In this document: one piece after another, positions 21,897-54,111 of the stretch | Layout: each line of letters starts with the position of its first letter | How positions within the stretch are numbered: the stretch's first letter is position 1 | Assembly (NCBI RefSeq): GCF_028640845.1 | Contig: NC_080548.1 | Span: 11,099,814-11,163,813, forward strand | Direction: 5' to 3' | Length of the DNA: 64,000 nt | DNA from: Ahaetulla prasina | Taxonomy: Eukaryota; Chordata; Lepidosauria; Squamata; Colubridae | Notes under the pieces: generated by a model | What the model was told of the DNA's origin: nothing | Database searches by the model: none | Seen by the model: only the letters and a program-made list of their open reading frames with translations | Made by a program: the position numbers and the translations under genes

Positions 21897-24855
21897 ACAG
21901 AGAGTTCTCTACTTACAGTCACAACTGGGAACAGAATTTTCATTCCTGACCTTGCATTAAGTGAGTCGTGTCCAATTTTTTTTACATTTTTTGCCACGGA
22001 CGTTAAAAGAATTGCCGCAGTTGTTAAGCGAACTATATTTGTTAACTAAATCTGGCTTCCCCTGGTACTTTGCTTGTCAGAAGCCAACGGAGAAGGCGAT
22101 TGCATGACCCCAGGACATTGCAACCCTTGAAAATACATGCTGGTTGCCAAATTTATTTATTTATTTATTTATTTATTTATTAGATTTTTTTATACCGCCC
22201 TTCTCCCGAAGGACTCAGGGCGGTTTACAGCCAGAATTAAAACAATAGCAATGTACACTTAAAACAAAATTTAAAAACTTATTATATAATTGGCCGAGAT
22301 TTAAAACATTTAAAATCTAAAAACCCATAAAATTCATCTAAAAAATTTAAATTTTAAAATTTAAGCCAGCCTCACGTGAGTAAATAAATACGTTTTCAGC
22401 TCGCGGCGAAAGGTCCGAAGGTCAGGCAATTGGCGCAAGCCAGGGGGAAGTTCGTTCCAGAGGGTAGGGGCCCCCACAGAGAAGGATCTTCCCCTGGGGG
22501 CCGCCAGCCGACATTGCTTGGTGGACGGCACCCTGAGAAGTCCCTCTCTGTGTGAGCGTACGGGTCGGTGGGAGGCGTGAGGTAGCAGTAGGCGGTCCCG
22601 TAAGTACACAGGCCCTAAGCCATGGAGCGCTTTAAAGGTAGTAACCAAAACCTTAAAGTGCACCCGAAAAACCACAGGCAGCCAGTGCAGCCTGCGCAGG
22701 AGTGGTGTTACATGGGAGCCGCGCGCGGCTCCCTCTATCACCCGCGCAGCTGCATTCTGAACTAACTGAAGCCTCCGAGTGCACTTCAAGGGGAGCCCCA
22801 TGTAGAGAGCATTGCAATAATCCAAGCGAGAGGTAACGAGAGCATGAGTGACCGTGCATAAGGCATCCCGATCAAGGAAGGGGCGCAAATGGTGAACCAG
22901 GCAAACCTGGTGAAAAGCTCTCCTGGAGACGGCCGTCAAATGATCTTCAAACGACAGCCGTCCATCCAGGAGAACACCCAAGTTGCGCACCCTTTCCATT
23001 GGGGCCAATGACTCGCCCCCAACAGTCAGCCGCGGCTGCAGCTGACTGTATCGGGGTGCCGGCATCCACAGCCACTCCGTCTTGGAGGGATTGAGCTTGA
23101 GCCTGTTTCTCCCCATCCAGACCCGTACGGCTTCCAAGCACCGGGACAGCACTTCAACAGCTTCGTTGGGGTGGCCCGGGGTGGAGAAGTACAGCTGCGT
23201 GTCATCAGCGTACAGTTGGTATCTCACCCCAAAGCCACTGATGATCTCACCCAGCGGCTTCATATAGATGTTGAACAGGAGAGGCGAGAGAATTGACCCC
23301 TGTGGCACCCCACAAGTAAGGCGCCTCACGGTCGACCTCTGCCCCCTTGTCAGAGATAGGAGGAGAACCACCGGTAAACGGTACCTCCCACTCCCAGACC
23401 ATCCAACCAGTGCAGCAAGATACCATGGTCGATGGTATCAAAAGCCGCTGAGAGATCTAATAGGACCAGGGCAGAGGAACAACCCGTCTCTGGCCCTCCA
23501 GAGATCATCCACCAACGCAACCAAAGCTGTCTCCGTACTATATCCAGGGCGGAAGCCGGACTGGAACGGGTCTAGATAGACAGCTTCATCCAGGTATTGG
23601 GGTAGCTGCCATGCCACCACACTCTCTACAACCTTCGCAACAAAGCGAAGGTTGGAGACCGGACGATAATTTCCCAAAATAGCTGGGTCCAGGGAAGGCT
23701 TCTTGAGGAGGGGTCTCACCACCGCCTCTTTCAAGGCGGCAGGGAAAACCCCTTCCAACAAGGAAGCATTAATAATCCCCCAGAGCCAGCCTCGTGTCAC
23801 CTCCTGTGTGGCCAGCACCAACCAGGAAGGGCACGGGTCCAGTAAACATGTGGTGGCGTGCAGCCTCCCCAACAACCTGTCCACGTCCTCGAGAGCCACA
23901 GGGTCAAACTCATCCCAAACAATCTCGACAAGACGCGTCTCCGCCCTCTCACTTGGATCATCCCAATTTTGGTCCAAACCATCCCAGAGCTGAACGATTT
24001 TATCGTATAGATAACCACTAAACTCCTCGGCATGTCCCTGTAAGGGGTCATCCCGCGCCTCCTGATGAAGGAGAGAGCGGGTCACCCAAAACAGGGCGGC
24101 CGGGCGGTTATCTGCCGACGCAATGAGGGTGGAAATGTAAGAACGCTTCACCTCCCTCAATGCCACTAGGTAGGTCTTAGAATAAGACCTAACTAGTGTC
24201 CGGTCAGCTTCGGAACGGCTGGCCCTCCAGGTACTCTCTAGGCATCTTCTCCGGCGTTTCATCTCCCTCAGCCCCTCAGAGGACCAAGGGGCCGGTTGAG
24301 ATCTGCGCCGGGTCAGAGGCCGCAAAGGCACGACACGGTCCAAAGCCCCAGCCGCGGCCTGTTCCCAGGCCACAACTAGTTCTTCAGCCGTGCCGTGGGC
24401 CAGATCCTCAGGGAACGGCCCAATCTCTGGCAGGAACCTCTCAGGGTCCATCAGGCGCCTGGGATGGAACCAACGCATTGGATCCGTCTCCCTGCGGTGG
24501 TGGGTGGCGGTCCGGAAGTCCAGGCGAAGGAGAAAGTGATCTGACCATGACACCGGTTCTGTTACTAAATCTCCTAATTCCAGATCATTTAACCACTGTC
24601 CAGAGATATAAATCAGGTCCAGTGTGCCTCCCCCAGTGTGCGTAGGGCTATCAATTACTCGAATCAGGTCCAAGGCCGTCATTGAGGCCTGGAACTCCCG
24701 GGCCGCCATCGATGACAAGCCCAAAGCCCAAAATGCCCAAATTTTGATCGAGTGACCATGAGGATGCTGCAGTAGTCAAAAGTCCAAGGGCATAAATCAC
24801 TTTAGTCCTGTTGCCACTTCAAAGGTCGCTTGATTGTGAGAATACTTGCATGCAG
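21897..24855 (-). mobile_element. Tigger-like MITE split by the L2 LINE
   Basis: Reverse MITE halves 21897-22150 (ending TACATGCTGGTTGCCAA) and 24723-24855 (starting CCCAAATTTTGATCGAGTG) are continuous in the family order once the LINE is removed. Confidence 0.8.
22151..24722 (-). mobile_element. L2/CR1-clade LINE, 5'-truncated, frameshifted
   Basis: Non-LTR retrotransposon. Minus-strand frames run 24724-23438 (end of the endonuclease with SDH, then the start of the reverse transcriptase) and 23371-22361 (rest of the RT: GVPQGSILSPLLF, and YADD at about 23212-23201, followed by thumb and C-terminus ending in LWNELPPGLRQLPDLRTFRR). A frameshift of about 60-100 nt around 23370-23480 breaks the RT. 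The 3' UTR carries the hairpin CGCCCTGAGTCC...GGGCGG and ends at 22151 in an (ATTT)n tail. It sits inside a Tigger-like MITE whose halves flank it (21897-22150 and 24723-24855), with related flanks around TTGCCAAATTT. Closely matching 3' ends occur at 9361-9688 and 15005-15484, so the family was recently active. Confidence 0.88.
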
Positions 24856-26829
24856 ATAATAGTTAAAGTAAGATGACCCAAGATGGGGATCAAAAAGGAA
24901 GTGCTAAACCCTACAGCTTCGTTCAACCCTAGGTAGTAAAGGCATTTTTTTAACCTGTTTTCTACATCTCCTAAGTTTAGTTAATTCTTTGGTTCTTTCA
25001 AAACACAGGTGGGTGGAGGGTAATCCATTTCAATTTATTCTGACCTGAGTGATCTTGTTTCAAACACTAATCTTCCCTTTTTTTGCTCTGAGTCCACACT
25101 AGTTCTACTAATGGTTTTTCCCCACTGCATGGATTCTTAACAGCTGCAACAGGGATCTAGTGCTTTCACCATTTCAAGCAACCAGAGCAGATTCCATAGA
25201 TTTTTCCTTCTTCCCCGTTCCAGTTGCCAACAAAGAAATCCACTGCCGGTGCCCCTTAGTGGAGATCCGAGGGAAGGACAAGGAGGCCAGCTTCTTCTGT
25301 GTACAATACCATGCATTTCTTGGAGCGAGTTTCCATATTGGAAACCTTGCTGGCACCCAAGTTTGTTTGTTAATCAAAACTCTGTGACTCTGGGCTAGCT
25401 TTAATTATGTAGCCGATTCAGATTGTTGACAGAATGTTTTTTCAATACAACAAGAAACAAAGATGCTAACCCCTACAACTAAGCCCATCATAGTTGCTGT
25501 GAAAGAAGTCCAAAGTCTCTCTTGAAGAGAACAAGGCTGGTCATCCTCATCACGCTGAGGTGCACCTCAACTCAAGGCATAAGGTCTTCCAGAGGGAGAG
25601 GGTGAGTGTAACTTTCTGAGTGCCCACAGAGGGTCTGCAGTAGGGCCGGAAAAAAATCAAATGGCTGTTGATAATTTACCTGGTTCTTAATGCTTTAAGG
25701 CACACTTTAAAAAAAAGACAGGGCTGGAACATGCATCAAAGCTGCCATTCAGACTTTTGGGGCCCACTTTTAATGGGCCCAGAGGTGGGTGCAAAGTCTT
25801 CAAATAAACACTAAGTTAGGTGTTGTGTGTGTAATCCCAATTTACAAGATAAATCACTTGGCTTGCTTCACATTGTCAAAAGCAGTGTTTAAAATCAAAT
25901 GTAGAAGCATGAAAGTATATTTTAAAATTTCTCCATGGTTACCTCAACCACTTTAGCCCAGAAATATGGTTGGTTGCACCTCTGAATGGAAGGTTATCTT
26001 TTAATCTTTGCATTAAGATGGCATAGCATAAGTGCCAAAAATGGATGGGTAAAACCAACAGGTGTAGTCACAAATAAATCCAAGTTGGGTGAGAATCATA
26101 CTACTATGGATAATTTTGCATTGTATAAAGCAGGCTTTCATTTTGTGTGTTATCAAGCTACTGCAATTTCTCATTATTAGTTTAAAATTTTATATTACTA
26201 GAGGAAGGGGCAAACAATCTTTTTAAGCATGTACCTTATCATCAGACTGGTTAACTATTTCTGGTGATGTTATTATAAATATATGCATTTTAATTCTTAC
26301 TCATTTTTATCTAAGGTTTTTCTTGGTCTTATCTTGCCCAAGTTAAGTTTTCTCTCTGGAGAGATGTAGTATGTGAATGTAAAATATAATACAAAATAAA
26401 TTTATTATCCAGTTACATGCACATCATGAACTAAGAGAGAAATTAATTTGCTGGCTATTGCAATTGCCTTCCTCAGTAAATTCTCCTTAGTTTACTTTGA
26501 CTGCCAAGGTCATATACTTGATAACTTATTTAGGTTAGCCATAACAAAAAAATTATCTTGTGTTACTATTACATTGATTCAAATGCCATCAAAGTTAAGA
26601 TTTCTGCCACAAGTATGTTCACTTTATATTTAATAACATTCTTTGCTTCTTACCCAATATGTCACTTGGTTCTTAAATATTCTACATTTTAACTTCTCAA
26701 TCATCTGGTTTACAGTCAGGCACCCAATAATATTATTTAAAATTCCATTTCATGCCACTTGTTTCTATCATGAATCTTATTAGTAGCACACTGGTTTTAG
26801 AATAAAAATAAGAGACAAGCTTTTTTTTT
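24856..26829. other. AGO1-AGO4 spacer, nothing recognised
   Basis: AT-rich sequence without a convincing coding frame, RNA gene or familiar repeat. It could include distal AGO4 3' UTR. Confidence 0.5.
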
Positions 26830-29800
26830 ATTGCACACCGAAGAAAAAACATTTGGCAACAAATGCCTTTATTTTTTTGGACACATGAACACAAAATCCC
26901 TGCAGGCTAAAAAAAGAAAAAAAATACATTGCAATTATACACAGCCAGCATTATCGCAATGGGGGAGGGAGGCACTGTTAACCTACCCATCCCAGAGTTT
27001 CTTTGAAAGAAAAAGTACCTCGTATTGCTATAGACATACATCCAGTCCAATTTAATAAAATACAATTTATAACATTACAAGTCTAACAGTATAGAAACAA
27101 ACAAACGAACCAAAAAAAAAAGAAAGAAAGAAAAATACATCAGTCGAAAATGAACATATGCCCACAAGTTTTACGTACAAGGTCCAGGCCCTAGACATAG
27201 AAATATCACGAAAGTGTCAATAGCAAGGTATAAAGAAACCCTTAATTGATATCCACTTATGATCTTTCCTCAATTTGCACAAGGGAAAAAACCTTGCAGT
27301 TGAAACAGTATTGATACAATGCCCTCGGAACTCTGTTTTACGAAAATGAAAACAGAGGAACTGCCTTGCCATCGAGCAAGAAGGGAAAAAAGGACCCACA
27401 GCATTAACAACAAAGGTAGTTTTCTTGGCAGGAGTGGGAAGAACTGATTGGAGGTTGGGTGACCTGTCATAAGAAGAGCCATGCCCTTTTCCTCATCACT
27501 CAAAGATTCTTGATATTAGGGCTGTTGGAGAAAACGACTTCTCTGGATCAAAGAAACATGGAACATCTTCTGCATCTGATCTTGAAGTCTCCTTGGATGC
27601 CCTTCTTAAAATGCCCAGAAGTCACAGAAGTAAGCAAGACTCTCTGTTACAGAGCAAAAGCTTTTTAAGAGCCTCTTTGGAATAAAAGTGCTCAAAAAAA
27701 AAAAAAAAAAAAGGCAGAAGACTTACAGAAGGAACCACATTTGATTTTCATATAAACACCAAGAACTACCACCCAAGTTATTAGTCCATTCCCCTCCAGC
27801 CCACAGTTCAAATTTGCTACATTTGAAAATCTCCCATGACATAACAGCAAAAAAAGGAGCCAGCAGGCTTAATATAAACCAAGGGCCTCCAACCAAGTTG
27901 AAATTCTGGAAGTTGTAGCCCAAAATGACCAAAGACAACACAGTTGGAGAAGACTGGTCAAAAGGAAAGAAAACAACATTAAAAACCCCAACCAAACCAA
28001 ACCCTAAAACCTTAAGAACAATAGCTAGAAAATGCACATCTTCCCATTGATTGACACATGCATAACCATTCAGTTCATCCCCAGGGGAAGGGGCAGTCCC
28101 AATGAGTCAAAAAGGTCTCCCAAAGATCAACAAGACCTTCCCTTTTATTAGTTTGAAGATCTTCATCATCGTCTGCTTTGATAGAATTTTTCAGCTCTGA
28201 AACATACCCAAATGACATCACTGGACCGTTCAGCAACTAAGAGATGACTGAACATTTTTTTGCACAGGAAAATTTTCAACAGAGACAAGAAGGAAGAGGG
28301 GGTGGAAATCATGAAAAATTCCAAGAAAGTGCAAAAGTTGGCAAGAAAGTTTTCTCATCAACATTTTTGGGCTGATAAAATCATTGTGATAATAATTCAC
28401 TTAAAAAAGAATCCTGCTTAGATATCTCTCTGAAATACAGATGATTTCAAAAGACCAATGTGGGTTGCGGGCTATAATACGCCTGAAAAATACGATCAAA
28501 ATCTGTTTTTTTTTCTCCTATGATAAGAAATTTTTAAAAAGAACCATTTCATATAGCTTATACACTTTATACAGTCTCATTTCCTAATAAGCCAATCAGA
28601 AAAAAGTCTTCCCAGATCCGTTAAGCTTCCTGTCTTCACAGTTTGGGCCCAACTACAACTAAAATTAACTGAGCCCTTTAAAATTCATGTTTTCATCCAA
28701 TTGCTCTTTTTTGTTACTATTTGGGTGGCAGTGGGGAATCCCACCTGGCTCCCAAAATCAGCTTTTGCTGGCAAATGATAGGATGAGAGGATTAAGTCCT
28801 CCTCCAGCCCTACTTCCCAATCTTGATCCAGACATGGGAACAAAAACCGATTTGGTTGCTGAAGGTATACAAACCTTTTGGAAAGCCTGTTTTTCATTCT
28901 GCCTGGCTGGGATTTGGAAGAAGACCTCACCTGTAGACAGGTGGGTACATATATCCCTTTTCTCCACCTGTACTAGGCGCCAGGGCAGATATCCATTTTT
29001 CTTACTTCTCTCTCTCTTTCTCTCAAACCATGTCCTTACCTAGTGCAATAAAAAAAATGCTACACACTAAAACAGGTGCTTAAACTCTTTTCAAGGTGCC
29101 TCAGTTCTCCGTTTGTTTGGGTCAGCAGGAGTTAAAATTCTTGCATTTTCTCCCTGAACGTTAAAAGAAAAGAAAAGCAGCAGACAAACTAAAGCAGTGG
29201 CCACTCTCCCTCCCTGTGTGTCCTGATATCGATTATCCAAGTGAGGTATTCTCAAGGAAAAGTAAAACAAAAACAAAAAACCCTTACCTATACTTAAGCA
29301 ATCTAATATCTTAGTTCTGGATGTCAGAACTAAGTTGCTTCACTTCTTTTTCTGAATGGGGACAAACACTGCATATTCCCTTTCCCACAGACACCCACAC
29401 ATGCCCACGGCTCTGGAAGAAGCATATAAAACTTTTTTTGTTTTTTGAAGACTAACTTCAGTGTACTCTGACACAACTGAATGATGTTCTTGGAAATGTA
29501 CATTTTCCAAGTTATTAGAAGCTCTGTTTCAACTGACTGAAGGACCATCTAAATGGTGTATCATATTGTCAACTTGAAAGTCTGGATTTGAAAGCTCACA
29601 AGGTCACAAGATTCTGTGATACCCACCCTTCGATTAGAAATCCAGAGTGCAATTATTGGCCAAATCCCAGTCTTCCACAGTGGTGGCCATATCAACTCAG
29701 TCAAAAACTAGGAATTTAAAGCATTGTGTGCTAACACTCACAAGCTAGTCTCAACACAACACTATTATTGTCTGCACAACCCCCTCCCATCCTACTTTTG

Positions 29801-31177
29801 GTATTAACATGTTTCAGTGGAAGAGAACTGAGCAAAATAAGAATCCTAATAGAAAAGGTTCAAGATCAACATTACAGTTCACACTTCACACATGCTACTG
29901 AGTGTCGCTGTACATGCAAGAAACCTAAATCATCAAAGGAAACAGTATTTAAATTGCTGGTAAAAGTCTTTGATTGCTACTGTCACACTATACACAACTG
30001 TACAAATTGGCAAAGCCTTTTTTCCAATACACAACACCCACTTTCCAAGCTTATAAAAAGGGGTAGACAGACCAATGGTGACTATAAAACAGTTAAAAAT
30101 AATCATTTGTAAAAAGCATGAAGGGAGCCTCTTCTGATCCGTTTTTAGTAATTAATTTTCTCTTCAGTAAAGATAAGTCAATCTACCCAAGAATGGATTC
30201 TGACTAGAAAAGCTACTGCCAGGTTATTTAAAAAAAATTATTGCCAAAGTTAAAACCTTCTATGAAAAAGAGTATTAAAAATGACTTCAATTTGTCAAAC
30301 ATAGCAGCATAAAATGGGCACTTTTTGTGATGTTTTGAAAAATACTAAAACTAATTGTTCAGAACCTGGTTACCTATTTTTAGAAGGGGAAGCAGTTCAG
30401 CATTTTGAATCAAAAGATGGCAGTTGTAACCATAATAATAATAATAATAATAATTGTATTAGAACTGCCAAAGGGGATTTTTCTCTGCTAACGTTACGCA
30501 TTCACAGAAGATGTACCACCAAGCTGAATTCGCAGTTATAGTGCAATGGCTTTGCAGCCCAAGACTGCAGAGATTTACAAAAAGGGAACTAGCAAAATTT
30601 GACAAAGCGAAAAATTAAAAAACAAAACCAAAGGAACAAGCCATACCTCTGAAAATTCATGTTTGTTGAAAGGTGTTTTACACCAAAAATTCATTGATCA
30701 AGTCTATAGGGCCCCAGACAGAAAAAAACAGCAGAATCCTGTTTTGCCATTATCTGGAGACTCACTAAGCAGTTATGTCAAAGCCCAGCAGGAATTCATC
30801 TTCTTGACAAGCTTAACATGGGATAAAGAGGTAACGTAAATTGATTAATTGGTTAGCAAAATATTTCAATAAAAACCTTTCGTGCCAAGTCCTTTAAAAA
30901 AATTTTTTTTAAGAGGATCAGCCTTTTGCGTTTTGAGGTAAAAATTCAGTCCAATGCAAAGACTGTTTATGAAATTTCTGTTTACGGAAAGAAATAAAAA
31001 TAAAAATGGCTCAATTGTGCCTGCACGAGATGTTGGTGGCAGGTATCATCAGTTCAGTGCAACTGTCCCAAGCTGCTGGTGGAGGGCAGCCTGAATTTAA
31101 AAAAACGAGCCCTGACAATTAATGGTTGGTGGCCTGACCAACTAGGCCGCTCCTGCCGTGTGGCTGCAGAGTCTGTA
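26830..31177 (-). other. AGO4: Probable AGO4 3' untranslated region
   Basis: Downstream of the TGA at 31178-31180 lies about 4.3 kb that is AT-rich and almost free of the repeats that fill the rest of the window, apart from an (ATA)n run near 30433-30456. Candidate minus-strand AATAAA signals occur near 26827-26834 and 26866-26874, which would set the 3' end at about 26.8 kb. Low repeat content over such length fits a constrained, microRNA-targeted 3' UTR. The exact end is inferred, and shorter polyadenylation forms are possible. Confidence 0.6.
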
Positions 31178-49946
<18,769 letters not shown>

Positions 49947-49956
49947 GGCGACGGCA

Positions 49957-50052
49957 GCGGCGGCGGCGGCGGCGGCCTCACCGCGGTCCCCCCCGGCCGC
50001 CGCCGCCGCCGCCGCCACGGGCCCCGCGGCTCCAGCCGCCGCCGCCGCGTAT
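49957..50052. repeat. GCC/CGG trinucleotide repeats before the AGO4 ATG
   Basis: Two GCC-rich runs (about 49957-49976 and 49996-50017) with another near 50036-50047. On the AGO4 strand the start-codon frame reads alanine-rich upstream of the ATG, without an in-frame ATG of its own. Confidence 0.8.
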
Positions 50053-51210
50053 CTCTTGATTTCGGGAATATTGGCTTCGGGGTGAGGGTCGGCAGGGAGG
50101 GAACGAGGGGCGGAGAGCAGCGTCTCCGCCTCACAAACAAGTCGCGGCCGCGGCGGAACCAGCCCGCCCGGCCGACCGCGCTCCTTCGCTCGGTTCCAAC
50201 GGGACCGTCGGCGGCGATTCCTATTCCTCCTCCTCCTCCTGCTGCTGCCGCTGCCGCTGCTCCGTCCGCCTCACACGCTCGCCTGCATATGCGCGCGCGC
50301 CTCCGCCCCGAGAGCGAGCGAGAGACGCGAGGCCGTTCCGGGGCTTCAAGAGGCGGCCGAGCCAGAGCCGAACTCTGAACGCGCGTCGCCTCAGCGCGGT
50401 GGACCCCGCCACAGCCGCCTCGAGCTCGGCCCCCTGCAGCTGCGCCTGCGCGCGCGCCTGCGCGTAATTAAACCCACCCACCCAGGGCAACACCCCCCCC
50501 CACACACACACTACCAGCCCCGCGAACGCACGCGAGGACGCACGCGAGGACGCGCGCGCGCCCGCCAGCCACCCAGAACGCGAGGACCAACCGGGGCAGC
50601 TCACAGGCTGTCACCCTGGGGGCGCGCGGGCGCGCCAGCCCCGCCCCTTTCTCCTCCTCTTCGGCCCTCGTGAAGAGAAAAAGGAGAGGCAGGCGAGCGA
50701 AGCGGGGGGGCGGGGCGGGGTGAAGGGGGCGCCTCGGGGGCGCGCCGGCCGCTTCGCCTCAGCCGCGGGTGTGGGTGCCCGCGCCCGCGCCCGCGCCCGC
50801 GCGCTTCTCCCTGGACCCCTGGCGCCGCCTTATTTTTATTATTATTATTTTTTTGCTTCTCCCTCACTCCCCTCCCCCCCCACATAGAAAAACGATGGCC
50901 CCTCCCGAGTAGAAAAACCGGTGGGTTTTACCCATCCCGGCAGGGCAGGCTTAATCGAAAGGTTTTTGGATGGATTGAGGCCACTCCGTGTTTCATAACC
51001 TTGGCCAATTTAAGACGGATGGATTTCAGTTCCCAGAATTCCCTAGTCCAGGTGGGTGGACTTCAACTCCCAGAATTCCCCAGCTAATAGGGGTGGGTTT
51101 TAGCTCCCACGTCTCCTTCCATCTTGCTCCTGCGTTGGTCAATTTTAACTATGTGGTAGTGTGCCTATTTATTGTTTTGGTGTGTTGCAATGTTTCATCT
51201 TGTTTTTCCC

Positions 51211-51693
51211 TAGAATCATAGGGCTGGAAGGAACCTTGGAGGCCTTCTAGTCCAGGGGTCTCCAACCTTGGCAACTTTAAGCCTGGCGGACTTCAACTCC
51301 CAGAAGCTTTGCTGGCTGGGGGATTCTGGGAGTTGAAGTCCGCCAGGCTTAAAGTTGCCAAGGTTGGAGACTCCTATTCTAGTCCAAGCCACTGCCAAGG
51401 CAGGAGTCCTTACGCCGGAGGTCTTAAAGCGGCCAAGTTTGTAGACCTCTGCCTTAAATCATCCTGGACAAATGGTTGCCCAACTTTTTCTTGGAAACTC
51501 CCAGGGATGGAGCACCCGCAAGGCAAGGAGGGAAACTTGTCCATTGATTAATAGTTTTCACTTATTTCCAGGTTGAATTTCCCTCTGATGGAGCTTCCAC
51601 CCATTGTTGCTTCTGTCCTGCCCTCAGATGCCATGGAGAATAAATCAATGTCCACTTCCTTGTGACAGTCCTTGAAGTATTGGAAGATGGCTG

Positions 51694-51727
<34 letters not shown>

Positions 51728-51960
51728 ACACACACACCAAGCCTTCTCTTCCTTAGGCTAGACATACCCAGTCCCCTTAGCCATTCATCGTATGGTTTAG
51801 CCTCTGGACCCTTTGTCATCTTTGATGCTCTTCTCTGCACTTTTTCTAGCGCCTCGGCATCTTTTTTGGTAGCAGGGTGACCAGAAGTGGACACAGAATT
51901 CCAAGTGTGACCATACTAGTGCAGTATAGAGTAGTACTATCACTTCCCAAAATCTTGATG
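51211..51960 (-). mobile_element. CR1 LINE 3' UTR, interrupted by a hAT MITE
   Basis: Reverse CR1 beginning TAGAATCATAGGGCTGG and extending through the GCACTTTTTCTAGCG and GGTGACCAGAAGTGGA segments. It is split at 51253-51376 by a hAT-like MITE, and a (CT)n(CA)n run lies inside it at about 51692-51738. Confidence 0.8.
51253..51376. mobile_element. Palindromic hAT MITE inside CR1
   Basis: Same family; flanks TTCTAGTC at 51245-51252 and 51377-51384, the homologous CR1 position to that used at 61071. Confidence 0.87.
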
Positions 51961-52671
51961 TTTTATTTGGGGAATTAATTTCTTGAAAGCTGCTTAGAGT
52001 TGCCTCTTAAGTGAGGCATCATATTAGTTTAATAAATAAATATTAAAAATACAAAAATGCTCAGAGTTTCCCAACCAGCTTGGATGAACTTCAGCTCCCA
52101 GAACTCCTTATCCAGGATGGGTGGACTTCAACTCCTATAATAATAAATGATAATAACTAATAAATGTAATAAAACTCCCCTAATCTTGCAGACTTTCCCA
52201 GCGATTCCATGAGAAATTCTGAGAATAGATGTCTGCCCATCTTAAAAGGTTGAGAAATGATGATTGGGATCATCCCAGTTTGCTTTGCTTTGCCCAGCAG
52301 GATGGGGGGCAGCTGGCTCTCCTGCCAGGGGTCTGGACCTTTTCTCTTCCTCTTCACTGGGTTCCCTCTTGCCCAGGTTTCACCCTTCAGGGCTGCTGAT
52401 CTGTGAGAGCATCCAGGCTTCTTTCCACAGTGCCCAATCTTTGCCAGTTGTTAAGTAAATCATGTGGTCATGAAGTAAATCCTGTTTCCCCCACTGACTT
52501 TGCTTGCTGGATGCTGGCTGGGAAGGTCATAAACTATTGTAAATATATGCTGGTTGCTAAGCACTGAAATTTTGAGTGATCTCAAGGATGCTGCAATGGT
52601 TGTAAGTGCGAGGACCGATTGTAAGTCACTTTTTCCAGTGTAGTTGTAACTTTGAACAGTCACTAGACCAG

Positions 52672-52803
52672 GGGTCTCCAACCTTGGCAACTTTAAACCT
52701 GGAGGACTTCAACTCCTAGAATTCCCCAGCCAGCCAGCTGGCTGGGGAATTCTGGGAGTTGAAGTCCTCCAGGCTTAAAATTACCACGGTTGGAGACCCC
52801 TGA
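52672..52803. mobile_element. Palindromic hAT MITE inside a Tigger-like MITE
   Basis: CAGGGGTCTCCAACCTTGGC ... GGTTGGAGACCCCTG, splitting the reverse MITE at about 52440-52835. Flanks CACTAGAC / AACTAGGT are related but diverged. Confidence 0.8.
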
Positions 52804-52934
52804 ACTAGGTGGATGGTTGTAAATGAAGGACCAGCTGGATTCAGATCTGGAGTGCTTTCGCCTGCTTTTGCCTTTTCTAGATTAGAGTATTGCACAGTTT
52901 TTATATTTCCATGAAGGGGTCCAATTCATGCACT

Positions 52935-53040
52935 AATATAGTGTAAGTGATATAGTGTAAGCCGCCCTGAGTCTTTGGAGAAGGGCGGGATATAAATGCA
53001 AATAAAATAAAAAAATAAATAAAAATAAATAAATAAATAA
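52935..53040 (+). mobile_element. SINE 3' tail fragment
   Basis: Only the AAGCCGCCCTGAGTCTTTGG tail and an (AAAT)n end remain. Confidence 0.7.
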
Positions 53041-53838
53041 TGAGGTCCCTCACCAAATGTTTTATAGTTTTCCTTCTCTTGAAAATTCACCCTTTGACCT
53101 TCAAATAAAGCTTGAGATTTAATAAACAACAGCACCTAGTATTTGCAAGGTATGCAACGTAAGATCACTTTTCTTTTGATGTCAAACTACACAAAACAAT
53201 CCTAACAATAATTATATAAACTCTCGCGCAATATTACATATTTAACTTTCTGCTTTTGGAATGTTTTTGATGAATGGTTACTAATCCTGTAGGTGCTTTT
53301 GCATGCCAAAGTTTTTGACACACAAAAGCAGAGCAATCACTGAAATTAAAACAGGGAGGAGTCCCAAAATATTTTTCCTGGCACTTGGGTATTCTTTTTT
53401 CTCATGCCAGGATCTTTACCCAATCACGATTGTGCTTTCTGGACACTGGATTCCATTAAAGTGAATGGAACTATCATCATTTAATCCAAATAGCTCTGGA
53501 TTATATGTAATACTTCCATCTTCTTTGATAACCTGACAACAAGTAGGGTAGATTGAAACTTAATGATTGTAACAATCTCGATCATATACAGGAAGTTCAC
53601 TGCTTTTGATCACAATTAGGATCTGAATTTCTTTTGCTAAGCGAGATGGTTAAGTGAATCATGCCTGATTTGACAATATTCGTTGCTACAGTTAAGTGAA
53701 TCACTGCAGTTAAGTGAACCACATAGTCATTAAGTAAATGCGGCTTCCCCCGTTGGCTTTGCTTATTAAAATCTGGCTGGGAAGATCGCAGACGATAATC
53801 ATGTGACCCTGGGATGCTGCAACCATTGCAAATACATG

Positions 53839-54074
53839 AGACGTGGTGGCGCAGTGGTTAGAAGGCAGTACTGCAGGCTACTTCTGCTGACTGCCGGCTG
53901 CCTGCAATTTGGGAGTTCGAATCTCACCAGGCTCAAGGTTGTCTCCACCTTCCATCCTTCCGAGGTCGGTAAAATGAGGACCCAAGATTGTTGGGGGAAA
54001 TATGCTGACTCTGTGAACCGCTTAGAGAGGGCTGGAAATCACTGTGAAGCAGTATGTAAGTCTAAGTGCTACTG
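53839..54074 (+). mobile_element. Second tRNA-derived SINE family
   Basis: Head GGTGGCGCAGTGGTTAG with B box AGTTCGAATCTC, shared core GGTAAAATGAGGACCC, and a distinct tail GTGAACCGCTTAGAGAGGGC ... AAGTGCTACTGCTA. Inserted in the reverse MITE 53589-54881. Confidence 0.82.
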
Positions 54075-54111
54075 CTACATGCTAGTTGCCAAGTCTCTGA
54101 ATTATGATTAG

